From Crossaster papposus (taxonomy: Eukaryota > Echinodermata > Asteroidea > Velatida > Solasteridae), in contig JBAIAA010000878.1 of the NCBI GenBank assembly GCA_037893245.1, forward strand, positions 62,001 to 126,000: a DNA stretch of 64,000 nt. The letters are read 5' to 3'. This document shows, piece after piece, positions 51,039 to 63,372 of this stretch. The position numbers were made by a program, and so were the translations under genes. The notes beneath the pieces are model-generated. The model was not told the DNA's origin and did not search any database. It saw only the letters and a list, made by a program, of their open reading frames with translations. Positions within the stretch are counted from its first letter, which is position 1; every line of letters starts with the position of its first letter.

Positions 51039-51597
51039 TATGTAGTAGTAGGGATATGCCGATTGTAGACCAAATCTTAAATATGTAGTAGTAGGGATAT
51101 GCCGATTGTAGACCAAATCTTAAATATGTAGTAGTAGGGATATGCCGATTGTAGACCAAATCTTAAATATGTAGTAGTAGGGATATGCCGATTGTAGACC
51201 AAATCTTAAATATGTAGTAGTAGGGATATGCCGATTGTAGACCAAATCTTAAATATGTAGTAGTATGGATATGCCGATTGTAGACCAAATCTTAAATATG
51301 TAGTAGTAGGGATATGCCGATTGTAGACCAAATCTTAAATATGTAGTAGTAGGGATATGCCGATTGTATACCAAATCTTAAATATGTAGTAGTAGGGATA
51401 TGCCGATTGTAGACCAAATCTTAAATATGTAGTAGTAGGGATATGCCGATTGTAGACCAAATCTTAAATATGTAGTAGTAGGGATATGCCGATTGTAGAC
51501 CAAATCTTAAATATGTAGTAGTAGGGATATGCCGATTGTAGACCAAATCTTAAATATGTAGTAGTAGGGATATGCCGATTGTAGACCAAATCTTAAA

Positions 51598-51708
51598 AAA
51601 CTCAATTTGATCTGATAACAAAACAAACTCACATTTATTATTATGTAAAGGGAAAGAAGTGTGCAGTAGAAATAAACACCTGATGTGGGAACAAGCCCTC
51701 GAGTTAAA
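51598..51708 (+). repeat. Single-unit module followed by a 46-bp monomer
   Basis: Linker plus one 67-bp unit. The next monomer (51709-51754) has four TAG triplets. Confidence 0.93.
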
Positions 51709-52313
51709 TATGTAGTAGTAGTAGGGATATGCCGATTGTAGACCAAATCTTAAATATGTAGTAGTAGGGATATGGCGATTGTAGACCAAATCTTAAATAT
51801 GTAGTAGAAGGGATATGCCGATTGTAGACCAAATCTTAAATATGTAGTAGTAGGGATATGCCGATTGTAGACCAAATCTTAAATATGTAGTAGTAGGGAT
51901 ATGCCGATTGTAGACCAAATCTTAAATATGTAGTAGTAGGGATATGCCGATTGTAGACCAAATCTTAAATATGTAGTAGTATGGATATGCCGATTGTAGA
52001 CCAAATCTTAAATATGTAGTAGTAGGGATATGCCGAGTGTATACCAAATCTTAAATATGTAGTAGTAGGGATATGCCGATTGTAGACCAAATCTTAAATA
52101 TGTAGTAGTAGGGATATGCCGATTGTAGACCAAATCTTAAATATGTAGTAGTAGGGATATGCCGATTGTAGACCAAATCTTAAATATGTAGTAGTAGGGA
52201 TATGCCGATTGTAGACCAAATGTTAAATATGTAGTAGTAGGGATATGCCGATTGTAGACAAAATCTTAAATATATAGTAGTAGGGATATGCCGATTGTAG
52301 ACCAAATCTTAAA

Positions 52314-52399
52314 TATGTAGTAGTAGGGATATGCCGATTGTAGACAAAATTTTTAATATGTAGTAGTTGGGTTATGCCGATTGTAGACCAAATCTTAAA
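52314..52399 (+). repeat. GGGTTATG monomer dimer 4
   Basis: Same changes as the dimer at 50953, preceded two monomers earlier by TATATAGTAG (near 52271), which also occurs two monomers before the 50953 dimer (near 50911). Confidence 0.9.
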
Positions 52400-53268
52400 T
52401 ATGTAGTAGTAGGGATATGCCGATTGTAGACCAAATCTTAAATATGTAGTAGTAGGGATATGCCGATTGTAGACCAAATCTTAAAAAACTCAATTTGATC
52501 TGATAACAAAACAAACTCACATTTATTATTATGTAAAGGGAAAGAAGTGTGCAGTAGAAATAAACACCTGATGTGGGAACAAGCCCTCGAGTTAAATATG
52601 TAAAGGGAAAGAAGTGTGCAGTAGAAATAAACACCTGATGTGGGAACAAGCCCTCGAGTTAAATATGTAGTAGTAGTAGGGATATGCCGATTGTAGACCA
52701 AATCTTAAATATGTAGTAGTAGGGATATGCCGATTGTAGACCAAATCTTAAATATGTAGTAGAAGGGATATGCCGATTGTAGACCAAATCTTAAATATGT
52801 AGTAGTAGGGATATGCCGATTGTAGACCAAATCTTAAATATGTAGTAGTAGGGATATGCCGATTGTAGACCAAATCTTAAATATGTAGTAGTAGGTATAT
52901 GCCGATTGTAGACCAAATCTTAAATATGTAGTAGTAGGGATATGCCGATTGTAGACCAAATCTTAAATATGTAGTAGTGGGGATATGCCGATTGTAGACC
53001 AAATCTTAAATATGTAGTAGTAGGGATATGCCGATTGTAGACCAAATCTTAAATATGTAGTAGTATGGATATGCCGATTGTAGACCAAATCTTAAATATG
53101 TAGTAGTAGGGATATGCCGATTGTAGACCAAATCTTAAATATGTAGTAGTAGGGATATGCCGATTGTAGACCAAATCTTAAATATGTAGTAGTAGGGATA
53201 TGCCGATTGTAGACCAAATCTTAAATATGTAGTAGTAGGGATATGCCGATTGTAGACCAAATCTTAAA

Positions 53269-53354
53269 TATGTAGTAGTAGGGATATGCCGATTGTAGAC
53301 AAATTTTTTAATATGTAGTAGTTGGGTTATGCCGATTGTAGACCAAATCTTAAA
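53269..53354 (+). repeat. GGGTTATG monomer dimer 5
   Basis: First monomer ends AGACAAATTTTTTAA, second has TAGTTGGGTTATG. The next monomer starts GATGTAG, a private change. Confidence 0.9.
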
Positions 53355-53655
53355 GATGTAGTAGTAGGGATATGCCGATTGTAGACCAAATCTTAAATAT
53401 GTAGTAGTAGGGATATGCCGATTGTAGACCAAATCTTAAATATGTAGTAGTAGGGATATGCCGATTGTAGACCAAATCTTAAATATGTAGTAGTAGGGAT
53501 ATGCCGATTGTAGACCAAATCTTAAATATGTAGTAGTAGGGATATGCCGATTGTAGACCAAATCTTAAATATGTAGTAGTAGGGATATGCCGATTGTAGA
53601 CCAAATCTTAAATATGTAGTAGTAGGGATATGCCGATTGTAGACCAAATCTTAAA

Positions 53656-53741
53656 TAGGTAGTAGTAGGGATATGCCGATTGTAGACAAAATTGTTAATA
53701 TGTAGTAGTTGGGTTATGCCGATTGTAGACCAAATCTTAAA
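53656..53741 (+). repeat. GGGTTATG monomer dimer 6
   Basis: First monomer starts TAGGTAG and ends AAATTGTTAA; the second is the usual GGGTTATG form. It lies only nine monomers from dimer 5. Confidence 0.9.
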
Positions 53742-54429
53742 TATGTAGTAGTAGGGATATGCCGATTGTAGACCAAATCTTAAATATGTAGTAGTAGGGA
53801 TATGCCGATTGTAGACCAAATCTTAAATATGTAGTAGTAGGGATATGCCGATTGTAGACCAAATCTTAAATATGTAGTAGTAGGGATATGCCGATTGTAG
53901 ACCAAATCTTAAATATGTAGTAGTAGGGATATGCCGATTGTAGACCAAATCTTAAATATGTAGTAGTGGGGATATGCCGATTGTAGACCAAATCTTAAAT
54001 ATGTAGTAGTAGGGATATGCCGATTGTAGACCAAATCTTAAATATGTAGTAGTAGGGATATGCCGATTGTAGACCAAATCTTAAATATGTAGTAGTAGGG
54101 ATATGCCGATTGTAGACCAAATCTTAAATATGTAGTAGTAGGGATATGCCGATTGTAGACCAACTCTTAAATATGTAGTAGTAGGGATATGCCGATTGTA
54201 GACCAAATCTTAAATATGTAGTAGTAGGGATATGCCGATTGTAGACCAAATCTTAAATATGTAGTAGTAGGGATATGCCGATTGTATACCAAATCTTAAA
54301 TATGTAGTAGTAGGGATATGCCGATTGTAGACCAAATCTTAAATATGTAGTAGTAGGGATATGCCGATTGTAGACCAAATCTTAAATATGTAGTAGTAGG
54401 GATATGCCGATTGTAGACCAAATCTTAAA

Positions 54430-54515
54430 TATGTAGTAGTAGGGATATGCCGATTGTAGACAAATTTTTTAATATGTAGTAGTTGGGTTATGCCGATTGT
54501 AGACCAAATCTTAAA
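54430..54515 (+). repeat. GGGTTATG monomer dimer 7
   Basis: Same AAATTTTTTAA ending as dimer 5, exactly 1,161 bp (27 monomers) downstream, showing a 1,161-bp duplication. Confidence 0.9.
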
Positions 54516-54858
54516 TATGTAGTAGTAGGGATATGCCGATTGTAGACCAAATCTTAAATATGTAGTAGTAGGGATATGCCGATTGTAGACCAAATCTTAA
54601 ATATGTAGTAGTAGGGATATGCCGATTGTAGACCAAATCTTAAATATGTAGTAGTAGGGATATGCCGATTGTAGACCAAATCTTAAATATGTAGTAGTAG
54701 GGATATGCCGATTGTAGACCAAATCTTAAATATGTAGTAGTAGGGATATGCCGATTGTAGACCAAGTCTTAAATATGTAGTAGTAGGGATATGCCGATTG
54801 TAGACCACATCTTAAATATGTAGTAGTAGGGATATGCCGATTGTAGACAGATCTTAAA

Positions 54859-54969
54859 AAACTCAATTTGATCTGATAACAAAACAAACGCACATTTATT
54901 ATTATGTAAAGGGAAAGAAGTGTGCAGTAGAAATAAACACCTGATGTGGGAACAAGCGCTCGAGTTAAA
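54859..54969 (+). repeat. Single-unit module, GCGCTCGAG type
   Basis: The linker has AAACGCACATTT where others have AAACTCACATTT, and the 67-bp unit ends AAGCGCTCGAG. The preceding monomer reads AGACAGATC and is one base short. Confidence 0.92.
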
Positions 54970-55571
54970 TATGTAGTAGTAGGGATATGCCGATTGTAGA
55001 CCAAATCTTAAATATGTAGTAGTAGGGATATGCCGATTGTAGACTAAATCTTAAATATGTAGTAGTAGGGATATGCCGATTGTAGACCAAATCTTAAACA
55101 TGTAGTAGTGGGGATATGCCGATTGTAGACCAAATCTTAAATATGTAGTAGTAGGGATATGCCGATTGTAGACCAAATCTTAAATATGTAGTAGTAGGGA
55201 TATGCCGATTGTAGACCAAATCTTAAATATGTAGTAGTAGGGATATGCCGATTGTAGACCAAATCTTAAATATGTAGTAGTAGGGATATGCCGATTGTAG
55301 ACCAAATCTTAAATATGTAGTAGTAGGGATATGCCGATTGTAGACCAAATCTTAAATATGTAGTAGTAGGGATATGCCGATTGTAGACCAAATCTTAAAT
55401 ATGTAGTAGTAGGGATATGCCGATTGTATACCAAATCTTAAATATGTAGTAGTAGGGATATGCCGATTGTAGACCAAATCTTAAATATGTAGTAGTAGGG
55501 ATATGCCGATTGTAGACCAAATCTTAAATATGTAGTAGTAGGGATATGCCGATTGTAGACCAAATCTTAAA

Positions 55572-55657
55572 TATGTAGTAGTAGGGATATGCCGATTGTA
55601 GACAAAATTTTTAATATGTAGTAGTTGGGTTATGCCGATTGTAGACCAAATCTTAAA
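55572..55657 (+). repeat. GGGTTATG monomer dimer 8
   Basis: First monomer ends AAAATTTTTAA like dimers 3 and 4. It is the last dimer of this kind in the window. Confidence 0.9.
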
Positions 55658-55958
55658 TATGTAGTAGTAGGGATATGCCGATTGTAGACCAAATCTTAAA
55701 TATGTAGTAGTAGGGATATGCCGATTGTAGACCAAATCTTAAATATGTAGTAGTAGGGATATGCCGATTGTAGACCAAATCTTAAATATGTAGTAGTAGG
55801 GATATGCCGATTGTAGACCAAATCTTAAATATGTAGTAGTAGGGATATGCCGATTGTAGACCAAATCTTAAATATGTAGTAGTAGGGATATGCCGATTGT
55901 AGACCAAATCTTAAATATGTAGTAGTAGGGATATGCCGATTGTAGACCAAATCTTAAC

Positions 55959-56069
55959 AAACTCAATTTGATCTGATAACAAAACAAACGCACATTTATT
56001 ATTATGTAAAGGGAAAGAAGTGTGCAGTAGAAATAAACACCTGATGTGGGAACAAGCGCTCGAGTTAAA
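55959..56069 (+). repeat. Single-unit module, GCGCTCGAG type (1,216-bp repeat, copy 1)
   Basis: Same two diagnostic changes as the module at 54859, with the preceding monomer ending CTTAAC. It lies five monomers before a triple module; the pair is repeated at 57175 and 57502. Confidence 0.92.
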
Positions 56070-56285
56070 TATGTAGTAGTAGGGATATGCCGATTGTAGA
56101 CCAAATCTTAAATATGTAGTAGTAGGGATATGCCGATTGTAGACTAAATCTTAAATATGTAGTAGTAGGGATATGCCGATTGTAGACCAAATCTTAAATA
56201 TGTAGTAGTAGGGATATGCCGATTGTAGACTAAATCTTAAATATGTAGTAGTAGGGATATGCCGATTGTAGACCAAATCTAAAAA

Positions 56286-56530
56286 AAACTCAATTTGATC
56301 TGATAACATAACAAACTCACATTTATTATTATGTAAAGGGAAAGAAGTGTGCAGTATAATTAAACACCTGATGTGGTAACAAGCCCTCGAGTTAAATATG
56401 TAAAGGGAAAGAAGTGTGCAGTAGAAATAAACACCTGACGTGGGAACAATCTCTCGAGTTAAATATGTAAAGGGAAAGAAGTGTGCAGTAGAAATAAACA
56501 CCTGATGTGGGAACAAGCCCTCGAGTTAAA
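56286..56530 (+). repeat. Triple module (three 67-bp units), copy 1
   Basis: Linker 56286-56329 (with AACATAAC), then units at 56330-56396, 56397-56463 and 56464-56530. The first has AGTATAATTAAAC and GTGGTAAC; the second has ACAATCTCTCGAG. The preceding monomer ends with an A run in place of CTTAAA. Confidence 0.93.
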
Positions 56531-57174
56531 TATGTAGTAGTAGGGATATGCCGATTGTAGACCAAATCTTAAATATGTAGTAGTAGGGATATGCCGATTG
56601 TAGACCAAATCTTAAATATGTAGTAGTAGGGATATGCCGATTGTAGACCAAATCTTAAATATGTAGTAGTAGGAATATGCCGATTGTAGACCAAATCTTA
56701 AATATGTAGTAGTAGGGATATGCCGATTGTAGACCAAATCTTAAATATGTAGTAGTAGGGATATGCCGATTGTATACCAAATCTTAAATATGTAGTAGTA
56801 GGGATATGCCGATTGTAGACCAAATCTTAAATATGTAGTAGTAGGGATATGCCGATTGTAGACCAAATCTTAAATATGTAGTAGTAGGGATATGCCGATT
56901 GTAGACCAAATCTTAAATATGTAGTAGTAGGGATATGCCGATTGTAGACCAAATCTTAAATATGTAGTAGTAGGGATATGCCGATTGTAGACCAAATCTT
57001 AAATATGTAGTAGTAGGGATATGCCGATTGTAGACCAAATCTTAAATATGTAGTAGTAGGGATATGCCGATTGTAGACCAAATCTTAAATATGTAGTAGT
57101 AGGGATATGCCGATTGTAGACCAAATCTTAAATATGTAGTAGTAGGGATATGCCGATTGTAGACAAATCTTAAA

Positions 57175-57285
57175 AAACTCAATTTGATCTGATAACAAAA
57201 CAAACTCACATTTATTATTATGTAAAGGGAAAGAAGTGTGCAGTAGAAATAAACACCTGATGTGGGAACAAGCGCTCGAGTTAAA
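57175..57285 (+). repeat. Single-unit module, GCGCTCGAG type (1,216-bp repeat, copy 2)
   Basis: Sister of the module at 55959, 1,216 bp away. The linker has the usual AAACTCAC here, and the preceding monomer has lost one C (AGACAAATC). Confidence 0.92.
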
Positions 57286-57501
57286 TATGTAGTAGTAGGG
57301 ATATGCCGATTGTAGACCAAATCTTAAATATGTAGTAGTAGGGATATGCCGATTGTAGACTAAATCTTAAATATGTACTAGTAGGGATATGCCGATTGTA
57401 GACCAAATCTTAAATATGTAGTAGTAGGGATATGCCGATTGTAGACTAAATCTTAAATATGTAGTAGTAGGGATATGCCGATTGTAGACCAAATCTAAAA
57501 A

Positions 57502-57746
57502 AAACTCAATTTGATCTGATAACATAACAAACTCACATTTATTATTATGTAAAGGGAAAGAAGTGTGCAGTATAAATAAACACCTGATGTGGGAACAAGC
57601 CCTCGAGTTAAATATGTAAAGGGAAAGAAGTGTGCAGTAGAAATAAACACCTGATGTGGGAACAATCTCTCGAGTTAAATATGTAAAGGGAAAGAAGTGT
57701 GCAGTAGAAATAAACACCTGATGTGGGAACAAGGCCTCGAGTTAAA
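57502..57746 (+). repeat. Triple module (three 67-bp units), copy 2
   Basis: Sister of the triple module at 56286 at 1,216 bp, sharing AACATAAC in the linker and ACAATCTCTCGAG in the middle unit. Units are 57546-57612, 57613-57679 and 57680-57746; the last ends AAGGCCTCGAG. Confidence 0.93.
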
Positions 57747-58477
57747 TATGTAGTAGTAGGGATATGCCGATTGTAGACCAAATCTTAAATATGTAGTAGT
57801 AGGGATATTCCGATTGTAGACCAAATCTTAAATATGTAGTAGTAGGGATATGCCGATTGTAGACCAAATCTTAAATATGTAGTAGTAGGGATATGCCGAT
57901 TGTAGACCAAATCTTAAATATGTAGTAGTAAGGATATGCCGATTGTAGACCAAATCTTAAATATGTAGTAGTAGGGATATGCCGATTGTAGACCAAATCT
58001 TAAATATGTAGTAGTAGGGATATGCCGATTGTAGACCAAATCTTAAATATGTAGTAGTAGGGATATGCCGATTGTAGACCAAATCTTAAATATGTAGTTG
58101 TAGGGATATGCCGATTGTAGACCAAATCTTAAATATGTAGTAGTAGGGATATGCCGATTGTAGACCAAATCTTAAATATGTAGTAGTAGGGATATGCCGA
58201 TTGTATACCAAATCTTAAATATGTAGTAGTAAGGATATGCCGATTGTAGACCAAATCTTAAATATGTAGTAGTAGGGATATGCCGATTGTAGACCAAATC
58301 TTAAATATGTAGTAGTAGGGATATGCCGATTGTAGACCAAATCTTAAATATGTAGTAGTAGGGATATGCCGATTGTAGACCAAATCTTAAATATGTAGTT
58401 GTAGGGATATGCCGATTGTAGACCAAATCTTAAATATGTAGTAGTAGGGATATGCCGATTGTAGACCAAATCTTAAA

Positions 58478-58519
58478 TATGTAGTAGTAGGGATATGCCG
58501 ATTGTAGACGAAATCTTAA
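58478..58519 (+). repeat. 42-bp monomer (GACGAAATC, one A lost)
   Basis: Ends CTTAA instead of CTTAAA. An equal short monomer lies at 62981-63022, 4,503 bp away, in both cases five monomers before a TGTATAGGG module. Confidence 0.9.
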
Positions 58520-61500
58520 TATGTAGTAGTAGGGATATGCCGATTGTAGACCAAATCTTAAATATGTAGTAGTAGGGATATGCCGATTGTAGACCAAATC
58601 TTAAATATGTAGTAGTAGGGATATGCCGATTGTAGACCAAATCTTAAATATGTAGTAGTAGGGATATGCCGATTGTAGACCAAATCTTAAAAAACTCAAT
58701 TTGATCTGATAACAAAACAAACTCACATTTATTATTATGTAAAGGGAAAGAAGTGTGCAGTAGAAATAAACACCTGATGTGGGAACAAGCCCTCGAGTTA
58801 AATATGTATAGGGAAATAAGTGTGCAGTAGAAATAAACACCTGATGTGGGAACAAGCCCTCGAGTTAAATATGTAGTAGTAGGGATATGCCGATTGTAGA
58901 CCAAATCTTAATTATGTAGTAGTAGGGATATGCCGATTGTAGACCAAATCTTAAATATGTAGTAGTAGGGATATGACGATTGTAGACCAAAGCTTAAATA
59001 TGTAGTAGTAGGGATATGTCGATTGTAGACCAAATCTTAAATATGTAGTAGTAGGGATATGCCGATTGTAGACCAAATCTTAAATATGTAGTAGTAGGGA
59101 TATGCCGATTGTAGACCAAATCTTAAATATGTAGTAGTAGGGATATGCCGATTGTAGACCAAATCTTAAATATGTAGTAGTAGGGATATGCCGATTGTAG
59201 ACCAAATCTTAAATATGTAGTAGTAGGGATATGCCGATTGTAGACCAAATCTTAAATATGTAGTAGTAGGGATATGCCGATTGTAGACCAAATCTTAAAT
59301 ATGTAGTAGTAGGGATATGCCGATTGTAGACCAAATCTTAAATATGTAGTAGTAGGGATATGCCGATTGTAGACCAAATCTTAAATATGTAGTAGTAGGG
59401 ATATGCCGATTGTAGACCAAATCTTAAATATGTAGTAGTAGGGATATGCCGATTGTAGACCAAATCTTAAATATGTAGTAGTAGGGATATGCCGATTGTA
59501 GACCAAATCTTAAATATGTAGTAGTAGGGATATGCCGATTGTAGACCAAATCTTAAAAAACTCAATTTGATCTGATAACAAAACAAACTCACATTTATTA
59601 TTATGTAAAGGGAAAGAAGTGTGCAGTAGAAATAAACACCTGATGTGGGAACAAGCCCTCGAGTTAAATATGTATAGGGAAATAAGTGTGCAGTAGAAAT
59701 AAACACCTGATGTGGGAACAAGCCCTCGAGTTAAATATGTAGTAGTAGGGATATGCCGATTGTAGACCAAATCTTAATTATGTAGTAGTAGGGATATGCC
59801 GATTGTAGACCAAATCTTAAATATGTAGTAGTAGGGATATGACGATTGTAGACCAAATCTTAAATATGTAGTAGTAGGGATATGTCGATTGTAGACCAAA
59901 TCTTAAATATGTAGTAGTAGGGATATGCCGATTGTAGACCAAATCTTAAATATGTAGTAGTAGGGATATGCCGATTGTAGACCAAATCTTAAATATGTAG
60001 TAGTAGGGATATGCCGATTGTAGACCAAATCTTAAATATGTAGTAGTAGGGATATGCCGATTGTAGACCAAATCTTAAATATGTAGTAGTAGGGATATGC
60101 CGATTGTAGACCAAATCTTAAATATGTAGTAGTAGGGATATGCCGATTGTAGACCAAATCTTAAATATGTAGTAGTAGGGATATGCCGATTGTAGACCAA
60201 ATCTTAAATATGTAGTAGTAGGGATATGCCGATTGTAGACCAAATCTTAAATATGTAGTAGTAGGGATATGCCGATTGTAGACCAAATCTTAAATATGTA
60301 GTAGTAGGGATATGCCGATTGTAGACCAAATCTTAAATATGTAGTAGTAGGGATATGCCGATTGTAGACCAAATCTTAAATATGTAGTAGTAGGGATATG
60401 CCGATTGTAGACCAAATCTTAAATATGTAGTAGTAGGGATATGCCGATTGTAGACCAAATCTTAAAAAACTCAATTTGATCTGATAACAAAACAAACTCA
60501 CATTTATTATTATGTAAAGGGAAAGAAGTGTGCAGTAGAAATAAACACCTGATGTGGGAACAAGCCCTCGAGTTAAATATGCAAAGGGAAATAAGTGTGC
60601 AGTAGAAATAAACACCTGATGTGGGAACAAGCCCTCGAGTTAAATATGTAGTAGTAGGGATATGCCGATTGTAGACCAAATCGTAATTATGTAGTAGTAG
60701 GGATATGCCGATTGTAGACCAAATCTTAAATATGTAGTATTAGGGATATGACGATTGTAGACCAAATCTTAAATATGTAGTAGTAGGGATATGCCGATTG
60801 TAGACCAAATCTTAAATGTGTAGTAGTAGGGATATGCCGATTGTAGACCAAATCTTAAATATGTAGTAGTAGGGATATGCCGATTGTAGACCAAATCTTA
60901 AATATGTAGTAGTAGGGATATGCCGATTGTAGACCAAATCTTAAATATGTAGTAGTAGGGATATGCCGATTGTAGACCAAATCTTAAATATGTAGTAGTA
61001 GGGATATGCCGATTGTAGACCAAATCTTAAATATGTAGTAGTAGGGATATGCCGATTGTAGACCAAATCTTAAATATGTAGTAGTAGGGATATGCCGATT
61101 GTAGACCAAATCTTAAATATGTAGTAGTAGGGATATGACGATTGTAGACCAAATCTTAAATATGTAGTAGTAGGGATATGACGATTGTAGACCCAATCTT
61201 AAATATGTAGTAGTAGGGATATGCCGATTGTAGACCAAATCTTAAATATGTAGTAGTAGGGATATGCCGATTGTAGACCAAATCTTAAATATGTAGTAGT
61301 AGGGATATGCCGATTGTAGACCAAATCTTAAATATGTAGTAGTAGGGATATGCCGATTGTAGACCAAATCTTAAATATGTAGTAGTAGGGATATGCCGAT
61401 TGTAGACCAAATCTTAAATATGTAGTATTAGGGATATGCCGATTGTAGACCAAATCTTAAATATGTAGTAGTAGGGATATGCCGATTGTAGACCAAATCT

Positions 61501-62980
61501 TAAATATGTAGTAGTAGGGATATGCCGATTGTAGACCAAATCTTAAATATGTAGTAGTAGGGATATGCCGATTGTAGACCAAATCTTAAATATGTAGTAG
61601 TAGGGATATGCCGATTGTAGACCAAATCTTAAATATGTAGTAGTAGGGATATGCCGATTGTAGACCAAATCTTAAAAAAACTCAATTTGATCTGATAACA
61701 AAACAAACTCACATTTATTATTATGTAAAGGGAAAGAAGTGTGCAGTAGAAATAAACACCTGATGTGGGAACAAGCCCTCGAGTTAAATATGCAAAGGGA
61801 AATAAGTGTGCAGTAGAAATAAACACCTGATGTGGGAACAAGCCCTCGAGTTAAATATGTAGTAGTAGGGATATGCCGATTGTAGACCAAATCGTAATTA
61901 TGTAGTAGTAGGGATATGCCGATTGTAGACCAAATCTTAAATATGTAGTATTAGGGATATGACGATTGTAGACCAAATCTTAAATATGTAGTAGTAGGGA
62001 TATGCCGATTGTAGACCAAATCTTAAATGTGTAGTAGTAGGGATATGCCGATTGTAGACCAAATCTTAAATATGTAGTAGTAGGGATATGCCGATTGTAG
62101 ACCAAATCTTAAATATGTAGTAGTAGGGATATGCCGATTGTAGACCAAATCTTAAATATGTAGTAGTAGGGATATGCCGATTGTAGACCAAATCTTAAAT
62201 ATGTAGTAGTAGGGATATGCCGATTGTAGACCAAATCTTAAATATGTAGTAGTAGGGATATGCCGATTGTAGACCAAATCTTAAATATGTAGTAGTAGGG
62301 ATATGCCGATTGTAGACCAAATCGTAAATATGTAGTAGTAGGGATATGACGATTGTAGACCAAATCTTAAATATGTAGTAGTAGGGATATGACGATTGTA
62401 GACCCAATCTTAAATATGTAGTAGTAGGGATATGCCGATTGTAGACCAAATCTTAAATATGTAGTAGTAGGGATATGCCGATTGTAGACCAAATCTTAAA
62501 TATGTAGTAGTAGGGATATGCCGATTGTAGACCAAATCTTAAAAAAACTCAATTTGATCTGATAACAAAGCAAACTCACATTTATTATTATGTAAAGGGA
62601 AAGAAGTGTGCAGTAGAAATAAACACCTGATGTGGGAACAAGCCCTCGAGTTAAATATGTAAAGGGAAATAAGTGTGCAGTAGAAATAAACACCTGATGT
62701 GGGAACAAGCCCTCGAGTTAAATATGTAGTAGTAGGGATATGCCGATTGTAGACCAAATCTTAAATATGTAGTAGTAGGGATATGCCGATTGTAGACCAA
62801 ATCTTAAATATGTAGTAGTAGGGATATGACGATTGTAGACCAAATCTTAAATATGTAGTAGTAGGGATATGCCGATTGTAGACCAAATCTTAAATATGTA
62901 GTAGTAGGGATATGCCGATTGTAGACCAAATCTTAAAAATGTAGTAGTAGGGATATGCCGATTGTAAACCAAATCTTAAA

Positions 62981-63022
62981 TATGTAGTAGTAGGGATATG
63001 CCGATTGTAGACGAAATCTTAA
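62981..63022 (+). repeat. 42-bp monomer, second copy
   Basis: Carries the same GACGAAATC and lost A as 58478-58519, which ties the two ends of the right zone together as copies. Confidence 0.9.
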
Positions 63023-63372
63023 TATGTAGTAGTAGGGATATGCCGATTGTAGACCAAATCTTAAATATGTAGTAGTAGGGATATGCCGATTGTAGACCAA
63101 ATCTTAAATATGTAGTAGTAGGGATATGCCGATTGTAGACCAAATCTTAAATATGTAGTAGTAGGGATATGCCGATTGTAGACCAAATCTTAAAAAACTC
63201 AATTTGATCTGATAACAAAACAAACTCACATTTATTATTATGTAAAGGGAAAGAAGTGTGCAGTAGAAATAAACACCTGATGTGGGAACAAGCCCTCGAG
63301 TTAAATATGTATAGGGAAATAAGTGTGCAGTAGAAATAAACACCTGATGTGGGAACAAGCCCTCGAGTTAAA

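Larger units (their letters stand above)
49595..52663 (+). repeat. Transition zone, 49.6-52.7 kb
   Basis: Holds the deleted module at 50240-50390, a single module at 51598-51708 and a double module at 52486-52663. Two GGGTTATG dimers appear (50953, 52314), and three monomers directly after modules have an extra TAG (50391, 51709, 52664). ATGGCGATT occurs after two of these modules (near 50456 and 51774). The neat repeats of the central array break down here. Confidence 0.88.
52664..54858 (+). repeat. Longest module-free monomer run
   Basis: 2,195 bp, 51 monomers with one extra TAG (52664-52709) and one lost base just before 54859. It contains three GGGTTATG dimers and several TAGTGGGG monomers (near 52977 and 53966). 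Nothing but array sequence is present. Confidence 0.92.
57747..63372 (+). repeat. Right zone with GAAATAAG-type double modules
   Basis: Double modules at 58692-58869, 59558-59735, 60467-60644, 61677-61855, 62544-62722 and 63195-63372. In all six the second 67-bp unit has GAAATAAG; three have TGTATAGGG (58692, 59558, 63195) and two TGCAAAGGG (60467, 61677). The monomer after the module often reads CTTAATTATG or CGTAATTATG. ATGACGATT and ATGTCGATT monomers are frequent. Sub-repeats: 866 bp (58692 to 59558) and 1,210 bp (60467 to 61677); the surroundings of 58692 recur at 63195, 4,503 bp away. Confidence 0.9.

Noticed and set aside
56151-57732. The two longest open frames (121 codons)
   Set aside because: Their length reflects a triple module that adds 67 bp and delays the recurrent stop. 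No domain, signal peptide or codon pattern is visible.
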